Part shown: positions 13,468 through 21,000 of the stretch, one piece after another | How the letters are laid out: every line of letters begins with the position of its first letter | How positions within the stretch are numbered: the stretch's first letter is position 1 | Origin: a virus | IMG/VR virus record: IMGVR_UViG_3300010372_000012 | Span: 1 to 24,865 of that record | Direction: 5' to 3' (one strand) | Length of the DNA: 24,865 nt | Notes under the pieces: generated by a model | Seen by the model: the letters and a program-made list of their open reading frames with translations, nothing else | Told to the model about the DNA's origin: nothing | Databases searched by the model: none | Made by a program: the position numbers and the translations under genes

Positions 13468-14227
13468 TATTATCTACATTCCAGATATGCAGCAGAAGCC
13501 GGGAGTTGATCCTAGCTTCTTGCGCGCAGTTGGTAACTACATAGTTGCTAAGAAGCCTGATATCATTGTGAATGCTGGTGACTTCTGGGATATGCCTAGC
13601 TTATCTTCGTACGATAAAGGTAAGAAAGCATCACATGGCAGGACTGTACTAGCAGATATAGAAGCTGGGCACAGGGCTATGGAGATAATGCTTGAACCTC
13701 TGTACGAATTACAAACTAGACAAGCACAGAACAAGAAGAAGGTGTACCAACCTAGGATGCTGTACTTAATGGGGAACCATGAAGAACGTATCCTTCGACA
13801 TATCGAATCTAATCCTGAGCTAGATGGTTTCTTATCTCTTGATGACTTAAGGTTAGAGTCGTACGGATGGGAAGTTATACCGTTCCTTGACACAGCTAGC
13901 ATCAATGGTGTCTTGTTCTCGCACTTCTTCTATAACCCCATGACTGGCAGGCCTTTTAGTGGGAGTATAGAGAACCGATTGAATAAGATCAAGTGCTCAT
14001 TCGTACAAGGTCATGTTCAAGGGTTACAGATAGGAACTACGTTCAGACCAGATGGCTCTCAACTGTGGGGTATCGTAGCTGGTTCAGGTTACGAACACGA
14101 AGAGGGGTACATAGGGCCACAAGCTAACGACCATTGGCGTGGTATCCTGCACTTCTATAACGTACTAGACGGTGACATGGGGCACAAGACTATAGCTTTG
14201 AAATGGCTTAAGGAGAACTATTTATGA
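13433..14227 (+). CDS. Calcineurin-like metallophosphoesterase
   Basis: A 264-residue enzyme with the complete two-metal phosphoesterase signature: IPDMQ (first Asp), NAGDFWD, MGNHEER, FSHFF and QGHVQG, in order. It probably hydrolyses a phosphodiester or phosphomonoester, and phage members sit beside replication and nuclease genes; the substrate is unknown. The start is uncertain. ATG 13415 lacks a well-spaced ribosome binding site (nearest GGAGGAAGG is 14 bases away), whereas TTG 13433 has TGGAGAAG about six bases upstream and gives a natural N-terminus. It overlaps the resolvase gene by 35 bases (53 with the ATG). The stop overlaps the next gene by ATGA. Confidence 0.88.
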   Translation: MKTEIKTDKPLNIIYIPDMQQKPGVDPSFLRAVGNYIVAKKPDIIVNAGDFWDMPSLSSYDKGKKASHGRTVLADIEAGHRAMEIMLEPLYELQTRQAQNKKKVYQPRMLYLMGNHEERILRHIESNPELDGFLSLDDLRLESYGWEVIPFLDTASINGVLFSHFFYNPMTGRPFSGSIENRLNKIKCSFVQGHVQGLQIGTTFRPDGSQLWGIVAGSGYEHEEGYIGPQANDHWRGILHFYNVLDGDMGHKTIALKWLKENYL

Positions 14228-14394
14228 TTTCCCATCCTAAAGGGGAGATGTGCTTATCTTGTACTAAACTTAAGGAGAACTGCTCGCACCTAGAGTTCTC
14301 CAAGATGTACGTGATAGAGAGGTACGATATGGATGGATTACTATTCGCTGAAGTAGCGTGTAACAAAAGGATACCGGTTAAGAATGTCAAGTAA
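14224..14394 (+). CDS. Small zinc-ribbon-like protein (56 aa)
   Basis: An ATGA-coupled gene encoding 56 residues. Cysteines at 10, 13, 20 and 47 (MCLSCTKLKENCSH, then ACNKR) suggest a small zinc site. The segment CSHLEFSKMYVIERYD resembles small phage proteins of unknown role with a C-x-x-C and 'L-x-F-x-x-M' core. Possible roles are a transcription or replication accessory factor, or a host-takeover protein. It overlaps the next gene by 11 bases. Confidence 0.65.
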   Translation: MISHPKGEMCLSCTKLKENCSHLEFSKMYVIERYDMDGLLFAEVACNKRIPVKNVK

Positions 14395-14602
14395 AAAGAA
14401 CAAAGCTACAGTAAAAGATGATAACCTGTACACATTCACAGCTAGAGGTTGCGAGTGTGAAGTGTTTTACGACATAGGTTACTATGATATGGTCTGTGTA
14501 AGAAATAAATCAGACAGAAACTTTAACAGTCCTTTATCTTTCCACTTCAACACCAGAGAACAAGCAGACTCTTTTGCAGAGTTGCTGAAGGTGAGTTCAT
14601 AA
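14384..14602 (+). CDS. Small unknown protein (72 aa)
   Basis: A 72-residue protein starting with a lysine-rich segment (SSKKNKATVKDD), followed by strand-like stretches (YTFTARGCECEVFYD, YYDMVCVRNK, LSFHFN) and a C-terminal helix (REQADSFAELLKV). This is a compact alpha/beta design with no recognised family. It starts inside the end of the zinc-ribbon gene and its stop overlaps the lysozyme-like gene (TAATG). Confidence 0.6.
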   Translation: MSSKKNKATVKDDNLYTFTARGCECEVFYDIGYYDMVCVRNKSDRNFNSPLSFHFNTREQADSFAELLKVSS

Positions 14603-15093
14603 TGTCCGTTAGCCAACAGTACAGAGAGGTGATCTCGAACACCTTAAAGAAATTCGAGGAGCTAGGTGGAGCTAAGTACTCCACTGATGCTGTTGAGTTA
14701 CTTATGATGATAGCTGCTCATGAGTCTCTGATGGGTAAGTTCTTGTGTCAGGTGAACGGGCCAGCTCTTGGTCTGTACCAGATGGAACCTTTCACACATG
14801 ATGACTTGTACAGGACGTACATCAGCAAGAACAAGGCTATTGACTTCGCTGTTAGTAAGTTCGTACCTAGTCAACACTCTTTAACAGACAAGGGTACTCA
14901 CGCTGAGTTACTGGCGACTGATATACGGTACGCTACTGTCATGGCTCGTGTGTTCTTCATGCGGTTCAAGGAACCTATCCCTTCCGATGACTTAGGTAAA
15001 GCCGAGTACGCTAAGAAGTACTGGAATACTTATGCACCTAATGCAAAAGCAACAGTTAATGATTACTTCAAAGCTTATAGGAGTTTAGTATGA
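14602..15093 (+). CDS. Lysozyme/lytic transglycosylase-like protein
   Basis: A 163-residue protein with features of lysozyme-fold peptidoglycan hydrolases. Glu41 in AAHESLMGKFLCQ fits the catalytic Glu-Ser of transglycosylases, and GPALGLYQMEPFTHDDL (~53-69) matches the 'GLxQ' substrate-groove block. Two C-terminal helical blocks follow (AELLATDIRYATVMARVFFM and AEYAKKYWNTY). No signal peptide is visible, so as an endolysin it would need a holin. It lies among early/middle genes rather than beside the tail genes, so it is unlikely to be a tail lysin. Small membrane-protein genes follow it downstream. Confidence 0.65.
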   Translation: MSVSQQYREVISNTLKKFEELGGAKYSTDAVELLMMIAAHESLMGKFLCQVNGPALGLYQMEPFTHDDLYRTYISKNKAIDFAVSKFVPSQHSLTDKGTHAELLATDIRYATVMARVFFMRFKEPIPSDDLGKAEYAKKYWNTYAPNAKATVNDYFKAYRSLV

Positions 15094-15230
15094 ACGATAC
15101 AGACTTAATTAATGACTTACTAGCAGAAGCATCGTACTCTTTCGAAGACTTAGATATCCCTGATGTAGATATCGAGTACCAAGAAGATGATGGTAATTCT
15201 AGCTGTGAGAGTGGAGCTTGCTCGATATGA
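15090..15230 (+). CDS. Highly acidic 46-residue protein
   Basis: A 46-residue gene starting in an ATGA overlap with the lysozyme-like gene. The product is very acidic, with 8 Asp and 5 Glu and only polar or hydrophobic fillers (SFEDLDIPDVDIEYQEDDG). Two cysteines in a short C-terminal tail (SCESGACSI) are four residues apart. No lysine or arginine is present. Such acidic small proteins in phages often bind and inhibit host proteins or mimic DNA, but there is no motif here to support a specific role. Its stop overlaps the next micro-gene. Confidence 0.5.
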   Translation: MNDTDLINDLLAEASYSFEDLDIPDVDIEYQEDDGNSSCESGACSI

Positions 15231-15316
15231 CATTCAAAGATCATACTAAGGTTAAACTGTTCTGGGGTGCGTACATAACTTTCTGGCTTTTATTAATTTG
15301 GATGTCCGCCCAATGA
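15227..15316 (+). CDS. 29-residue single-span membrane peptide
   Basis: A 29-residue frame with an ATGA start overlap and an ATGA end overlap. After a basic N-terminus (FKDHTKVK) it encodes one hydrophobic, tryptophan-rich span (LFWGAYITFWLLLIWM), long enough to cross the inner membrane with the N-terminus inside. It is very short, but its exact overlaps on both sides suggest that it is translated. It could be a lysis accessory peptide, given the lysozyme-like gene two positions upstream. Confidence 0.45.
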   Translation: MTFKDHTKVKLFWGAYITFWLLLIWMSAQ

Positions 15317-15525
15317 TACAGAACATAGGCAAGCTGAGCACACAGCATATCAAAGCTTTAATAGACATGCGTAATGATGAGTACACAAGAGTTCATAACG
15401 AACTTTACCAACTACGTAAAGACTTAGATCAATTACACCAAGAATTACAACTAAGACTAGACTCTTGTAAGACAGCCTCTAAGTTCCAACAGCACTTAAT
15501 TAATCAGGAAGCTACATGCAACTAA
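15313..15525 (+). CDS. Small coiled-coil protein (70 aa)
   Basis: ATG 15313 overlaps the stop of the membrane peptide (ATGA). A TTG at 15298 would extend it slightly. Residues ~10-50 are a long amphipathic helix (DEYTRVHNELYQLRKDLDQ and on to LHQELQLRLDSC), a good coiled-coil candidate, followed by a polar tail. It has no signal peptide of its own. Adjacency to the membrane peptide is discussed under findings. It overlaps the MazG-type gene by 10 bases. Confidence 0.6.
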   Translation: MIQNIGKLSTQHIKALIDMRNDEYTRVHNELYQLRKDLDQLHQELQLRLDSCKTASKFQQHLINQEATCN

Positions 15526-15830
15526 ATGACTACCAGAAGAAAGCAGAAGAGTTCCATCAATTCAAATCAATCATGTACCCGTACTTTGCCTTACCCGAAG
15601 AGGTGGGTGAGTTCCTTGGTAAGATGGCTAAGCTGCACCGAGGTGACTTCACACCAGACGATGCGTTCATCAAAGCCTTACGTAAAGAGCTAGGTGACGT
15701 TCTGTGGTGCGTTGCTGCACTAGCTAGTATCAATGGGTGGACTCTTGAGCAAGTGGCTGAGGAGAACGTACAGAAGCTTACAGACCGTAAGGAACGTAAC
15801 GTAATCAAAGGAGAAGGTGACGAGAGATGA
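15516..15830 (+). CDS. MazG-type nucleotide pyrophosphohydrolase
   Basis: A 104-residue all-helical enzyme of the MazG family, which hydrolyses nucleoside triphosphates to monophosphates and pyrophosphate; phage members may adjust dNTP pools or (p)ppGpp. The acidic metal motif is present as PEEVGEF (E-E-x-x-E; ~28-34) and KELGDVLW (E-x-x-D; ~58-65). The ending QKLTDRKERNVIKGEGDER matches the family's basic C-terminal pattern. It starts at ATG 15516 inside the preceding gene and its stop overlaps the next gene. Confidence 0.85.
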   Translation: MQLNDYQKKAEEFHQFKSIMYPYFALPEEVGEFLGKMAKLHRGDFTPDDAFIKALRKELGDVLWCVAALASINGWTLEQVAEENVQKLTDRKERNVIKGEGDER

Positions 15831-16072
15831 TGGACTCACATTACTCAGATTTATTTAACGCATCAGTACAAGAGCCAGCCCCTAAAGGTAAAGGTACGGT
15901 TATAGTAGACTTAGTTGCTAATGACTTAAGAGTACGAGCAGAGGCGGGTAAGAAGAAGTACGGTACGTACCTAATGACGGATAATGGAAGGTCAGCTTTG
16001 ATAGACGCTTATCAAGAAGCCCTCGATTTGTGTATGTATCTAAGGCAACGCATAGAAGAGGAAAGAAAGTGA
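15827..16072 (+). CDS. Small helical protein, MazG-like partner (putative)
   Basis: An 81-residue protein with a flexible N-terminal third and a helical remainder. The run KKKYGTYLMTDNGRSALIDA followed by YQEALDLCMYLRQRIEE resembles small phage proteins often found next to nucleotide-pool enzymes. The helix with E-x-L-D-L could be a degenerate MazG half, but the full metal motif is not present. It is the last confident plus-strand gene, and the convergent terminators follow it. The start is one of two adjacent ATGs (15827 or 15830). Confidence 0.65.
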   Translation: MMDSHYSDLFNASVQEPAPKGKGTVIVDLVANDLRVRAEAGKKKYGTYLMTDNGRSALIDAYQEALDLCMYLRQRIEEERK

Positions 16073-16110
16073 CGTAAAAATGTTACTAACCTTAGCTCCA
16101 GCTGTGTTTA

Positions 16111-16126
16111 ATAGTGTTATCACTAT
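16111..16126. repeat. Inverted repeat in the convergent gap
   Basis: ATAGTG and CACTAT flank a TTAT loop, a perfect 6-bp stem. It is not followed by a T-run in either direction, so it is not a classical terminator. It could be a protein-binding site or an RNA-processing hairpin at the 3' end of the plus-strand transcripts. Confidence 0.4.
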
Positions 16127-16199
16127 GATGAGCGACAGATAGTCGGGAGCGAATCATCCAGTCACTTCTTATTTATCTTCTATTTAAAAGATAATAAAG

Positions 16200-16237
16200 A
16201 AATAAAAAAGAAAATGAGGGTTAGCTGCGCGGCCCTC
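16200..16237 (-). terminator. Rho-independent terminator for the structural operon
   Basis: On the minus strand a hairpin of GAGGG paired with CCCTC (16216-16237) is followed immediately by a T-rich tract (complement of the A-rich run 16200-16215). It lies about 45 bases past the end of the minus-strand gene block, behind the first convergent hairpin, and looks like a back-up stop for leftward transcription. Confidence 0.6.
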
Positions 16238-16251
16238 CAACTACTAGAAAC

Positions 16252-16282
16252 AAAGAAGGGGGCTGTTTAGCCCCTTTTCTTT
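16252..16282. terminator. Bidirectional terminator between converging operons
   Basis: AAAGAAGGGGGCT pairs almost fully with AGCCCCTTTTCTTT around a four-base GTTT loop. The lower stem is A-rich on one arm and T-rich on the other, so it gives a stem plus U-tract in both directions. Rightward, it ends the replication/MazG transcripts; leftward, it ends the structural operon. Its last base touches the stop codon of the 597-residue virion protein gene. Confidence 0.85.
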
Positions 16283-18075
16283 TACTCTTCTGTCTGTAAG
16301 TTAGTTAAACCTAAAGACAGCTTAACAGCAGCTTCTAAAGCTGGCCCTACATCCTCTGCTCTAGCGTTCATAACCCTAGCGTACGACATAGCGTAATCGT
16401 TCAACACTCTTGACAGATCAGCGGCTCTCTTCTGAGCATCAGCTGATAAAGGTAACTGACCTTGACGAGCACCAGATAGAACTGGCACTCTGAAAGCTGG
16501 ATTACCTACGAACTGACTAGATGTATCCTGAAATCCCGCCTTGTAATCTACCTTGAACCTACCACCCTCGAATCTAATATCTAAATTCTTAGTGTAGTTC
16601 TGATCATGCAACTGTAAAGCAGGAGCTATCTTCTCTCTCATCAGCGTTCTTGCTGACTCAATCCAGATATCACTAGGATCTACACCCTCAGCAGCAGCAG
16701 CTGTCTGCACAGCATCAGATAGCTGAGGAGGATGTACAACCTTAGCTAGCCCTGATAACATACTAGGTAAAGCGTACGCTGAGTTCGCTACACCTCGCAC
16801 CTTAGCAGGCGCAGAGATACCCTCAAGCATGTTATTAACTAGAGTTGAGCCAGCATCAGCCACTACCTGTGGACTAGGTGACGTACCTAAGTCACGGATA
16901 GTATCTCCTAACATCGCGTAGTTCTGCTTAACAGTTTCTGGCTTCAGTCCGTAAGTACTAGCAGCTCTAGCTAAACCATCTGCTGTCTGTCTAGCCACTG
17001 CATCTCGGACTGTCTGAGTACTCGTACCGCCTGAGTAGTACTTAAGAACCTCGTTCATAGAGTTCAACGGAACCTTAAGAGCGTTGTTAATAAGCATAGC
17101 TCTTGATACAGAGTTATTACCGGGGTCAGCTGTGAAAGATAATGCTTTGTCCACAGACAACCTAGATAGTTCAGTCTCACTTAGCTTTAGAGGGATAGTT
17201 CCATCAAGTATCTGAATGACTGTATCTATATTAGAGTTAATACGGTTAAGTTGATCAGCACCTATGTCAGATAAGTTACCGCCTGCTTGATTCAACTGAG
17301 AAGCTAGCTGATTCTGTAAGCTAGTCTGTTGTAGCTTCAAGTTAGTTATTAGGTCTGAGGTTAACTGCATCCGACTATTAGGGTTCTTCTGTACAGCAGT
17401 ACTGTACCCCATCAGTGCAGCCCGTAAGCCACTCTCTGTGTCAGCAGAGAACTTCTGGTACACACTGTTAGATACGATTAACCGTTCTCTATCCGCTAGG
17501 TTCAACTTAGAAGTCTTGAGAGCAACTTCCTGCTGCTCTCTGGCAATTAAAGAAGCTTGGCCTGCATCCATCTGACCTAAGATAAGTAACTGGTTCTGGT
17601 CTAACTCCTCTGGGTTGTACCCCTGAGCAGCAGCTAGTTCAGCACCTTTAGACCTGTAAGACTCAAGCTGTTTAATCTGACCAGCCTCTACATCCCGCCT
17701 GTTCTTCTCATCTTCAGCTAAGAAAGACCCACCTAGTTGCTCCTTGAACACCCCGTAGTACGCCTGTCGAGTAGTCTCAGACATACCAGTCTGGGATTCA
17801 AGAACTACAGAGTTCAAGTACCGTTTAGCAGCAGCCCTATCCTCTGTGTTCTCTATCTCCGTGAATCTCTTTAGCTGTTCAACAGCCAGCTGAGAACCCT
17901 GTGTCTTCAGGTCTTCATCAATAGCAGACTGGCTCGGCCCTTTCGGGGCACGAACCAATCTTAAGGCATCTGATAAGAACCCTGCAACCTGCTGCCCCGT
18001 GGTGTCAACCACAGGACGCTGGATACTAGGAGCTGATAGGTTCTGAACCTGTAATGGATTACTGAAATCCGCCAT
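16282..18075 (-). CDS. Internal virion protein (597 aa, ejection-type)
   Basis: A 597-residue, largely helical protein rich in Gln, Ala and Ser, with long coiled-coil-prone stretches (ELAAAQGYNPEELDQNQLL, QLQQTSLQNQL-type segments at ~245-265). It has no membrane span or catalytic motif. It follows the giant ejection protein with one base between them, and its size and place match the T7 core protein gp15 in role, though I see no clear sequence match. The start ATG has AGAGGA upstream on the minus strand. It is probably ejected into the host or forms an internal core. It is the last gene before the terminators. Confidence 0.65.
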   Translation of the reverse strand: MADFSNPLQVQNLSAPSIQRPVVDTTGQQVAGFLSDALRLVRAPKGPSQSAIDEDLKTQGSQLAVEQLKRFTEIENTEDRAAAKRYLNSVVLESQTGMSETTRQAYYGVFKEQLGGSFLAEDEKNRRDVEAGQIKQLESYRSKGAELAAAQGYNPEELDQNQLLILGQMDAGQASLIAREQQEVALKTSKLNLADRERLIVSNSVYQKFSADTESGLRAALMGYSTAVQKNPNSRMQLTSDLITNLKLQQTSLQNQLASQLNQAGGNLSDIGADQLNRINSNIDTVIQILDGTIPLKLSETELSRLSVDKALSFTADPGNNSVSRAMLINNALKVPLNSMNEVLKYYSGGTSTQTVRDAVARQTADGLARAASTYGLKPETVKQNYAMLGDTIRDLGTSPSPQVVADAGSTLVNNMLEGISAPAKVRGVANSAYALPSMLSGLAKVVHPPQLSDAVQTAAAAEGVDPSDIWIESARTLMREKIAPALQLHDQNYTKNLDIRFEGGRFKVDYKAGFQDTSSQFVGNPAFRVPVLSGARQGQLPLSADAQKRAADLSRVLNDYAMSYARVMNARAEDVGPALEAAVKLSLGLTNLQTEE

Positions 18076-18076
18076 A

Positions 18077-21000
18077 CTATTCCTCTTCTTTCCTTTCTAA
18101 GAACTCTAACAGCATGTCTGCATGAGGTGCATGTGCTGGGTTCAGTGCTTTGTACTGTCTGATTCTAGCCTTAGCATCCTCAGAACTAAGATTAGAGAAC
18201 AGTTTCTCAGCATGTTGGGTTAACAATCCATCAGGTGTGAACGCTAGCTGACGCATAAAGGTTTCCTTAGCTATACTGGCAGTGTTCGGAGAATCAGATA
18301 GAGTTAAGTCTATCATCCGAGTTCCCTCTAGCACAGCCTGAACCAGTACGTCACCTGATATCTGGTCTCTTGAGTACTCACCTAGGAAGTCGATAGCTAT
18401 ACGGTTAGCTGCCTTAGCAACTAGCTGAGCTTCCTCCTCTACACCGTACACCTTATTCAAGTCAGCGTACCGAGCCTGAACAGACTCTGGTGGTATACTG
18501 AACATGATAGGTATCCAAGATAAGTCAGCTACATCAGCGATAGGTTTACCGTTAGAGTCCACGTACACACCCCACTTAGCAGCGAAGTACGCTTTCTCGG
18601 CATCACGGAAACCAGCCAGAGACTTAGTACCTATAGACTTCATCAGCTTTAGCGCATCCTCGGAGGTCATCTCCTCAGATGTACTATAAGCCTGACCTAA
18701 GTTGTACAAGTTCCTAGCTGTATCCCAAAGAGCAACACTAGGGCCACCTAAGACTAACCCACCATCATTAGTGAACATCATCTCTAAGGTAGAACGCATA
18801 GCGCCAATAGGTGAGATACGTGAAGCTACATCGAACTTCTCTCCGAACACATCCTCAACACCCTTACCTACTAAACCATCCATGTACAAAGAGATTAACT
18901 CTTTAGGTACACCTTGGTCTTCGAAGTACTGAGTAGTCTTCAGACCTTGCTCATCAGTCAAAGCGTAAGTACCTATACCGAACAACCCTGACATACCCAT
19001 AACTGTCATAAAGGATTGACCCCATGAGTCAGCGTACGGGTTCGTACCATCAGCAGATAACTTAACTCTGTTACCCGTTAGCAGTCTAGTAGACGGGTCG
19101 GCCACAAGCTGCAAAGACATACGATGTACATGCTGAATGAACTGTAACTGTAACGACAAGAAGTTCTGTTGGTAGTTGAACTGGTCAGCACGGTTCTGGT
19201 TAAAGGTTAACCGACGAGCAAGCGCAGTCGTTTCCTCAGTACCTCTACGGGATAGTTGATAGTCTAAACCTTTCTTGCTGATGATCTCAGAAGCTGCATG
19301 GTTCCATGCGAACAAGTTAGAGAAGTCAATAGCAGTACGCTGAGGGATAAGCAACAACTTACCAGCTCTTGCTACAGCTTCAACCGGGTTAACAGCGTTC
19401 TTAAAGAACGTCTTAGATAGCACGTTATGACGACCAGCCTCTATCTTACCACCTTCCGCCAGAGCACTGTAGATATCGTTACCCATGTTAGTGCTGAACA
19501 TACCAGACTCTTTCATGTTCTTGATGTACTTCTGGTACTTCTCTCCAGTCATGCCTGAACCGAACGTTTTAGCTAGTAAGTCATAGCTATGCCTACCATC
19601 GAACGCTAGAGCAGTCAAGGTATTTAACGAACGAGGCACTGTCCGTGATACGAACCTAGCTGGGTTCTGTGTACCTAAGTACAGTATCTGAGAACTGTTA
19701 GCCATGATCTGGTACAGAGGACGAGAGGCTATGAACATAGCTGTAGTTAACTCTTTAGTCTTCTGGAAAGCTACATCACCACCTCTTGAAGCAGCACGTA
19801 AAGCACCACCAGAGAACGTAGAACCTCCAGCGCGTAAGCTCTCAGCCCAAGAGTCAACGTGGTTCAGGAACATAGTAATATCCTTACCCATCACTGACCG
19901 TTCGACTGTAGATATATAGTCGTGGAATCTTTTGGCTTCATCTACTAAACCATTAGTCTTAGCGGCATCCTTCCACTTAGGAGAGAACTCCTTGAAGTCA
20001 GGGAAGAAGCCTTCGTACCCATCCATGAACTTACCGTACGTCTGACTGAATCTCTCCTTAAGCATGTCAATAGCTTCAACACCTAAGTACCTACGAGCTT
20101 CATGCACACCTTTATTCAGAGCTTCCTCTGGATCTAACACATGAGCTAAACCCTCTGGGCCTAGTAACCTCTCACCACGTTTACGAGCATGAGCAGGTAA
20201 GCCAGTAGTACTGCCAGTGATATCTAAACCTACTTCCAGCTCACCTTCAACAGTCAGCTTGGTGCTGTACTTAGCTTCAATAGCTAGGATATCAGCTTCA
20301 GTAGCTGCGCCACCTAGTTCATCTATCTCTTGAGCTATCATTGCAGCCCTAGCTTCGTCAGCTTGAACATTGTTAGCGTAGATACCAACAGCTTTAGAGT
20401 ACTGGTCATCAACACCGTTAACCTGACGAGATACAGTAGCCTCTACCTTGAATGAAGTACCGCCTTTATGACCGTACCCAAGGAAAGCTAGTGCATCTTC
20501 ACCTTTGTAGTTCACATCTATGTGACCCTTACGGATATTCATAGGTGTATTAGTTAAAGGTTTAATGTCAGTAGTGTTAACGATAGCGTAAGTCACAGCT
20601 TTACCATCTGTGAACTCAGCATTCCTACTGAGAGCTACAACCATCTTGTTAGTATCTTTATAGATACCATCTAACAGGTCATCTGTCAAAGGAACGTACG
20701 AGCCCGTAGTAACGTCATACAACTCTTTACCCCACACAGTAGTAGTATCCCCTAGGGGTGCCTGTGTTGGCTTCACTGAGCTGATTACAGGACGTTCTAC
20801 GATAGGTTTAGCATGTAGATTCCCACCTAAATCCTTCAGGATACCATCTCTAGTGTACACAGACTTGAACCCCCGAGAGTTAAGCTTGTTGTACGTAGCC
20901 ACTTGACGTACATGAGCCATAGAATCGTAGAAATCCCTAGCTCCTGTGTACGCTTTCCAAGTTCTGTTAGAGATATTAGTACCTAGAACAGACTCAGCAT

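Noticed and set aside
12257-13905. Minus-strand frames of 80-122 codons opposite the nucleotidyltransferase, resolvase and phosphoesterase genes.
   Set aside because: They are Ser/Leu/Cys-rich antisense reads without ribosome binding sites, opposite genes with clear motifs.
16080-16142. A 20-codon frame (MLLTLAPAVFNSVITMMSDR) in the convergent gap.
   Set aside because: There is no clear ribosome binding site and it overlaps the inverted repeat. It could be a remnant of a holin-like start, but support is too weak.
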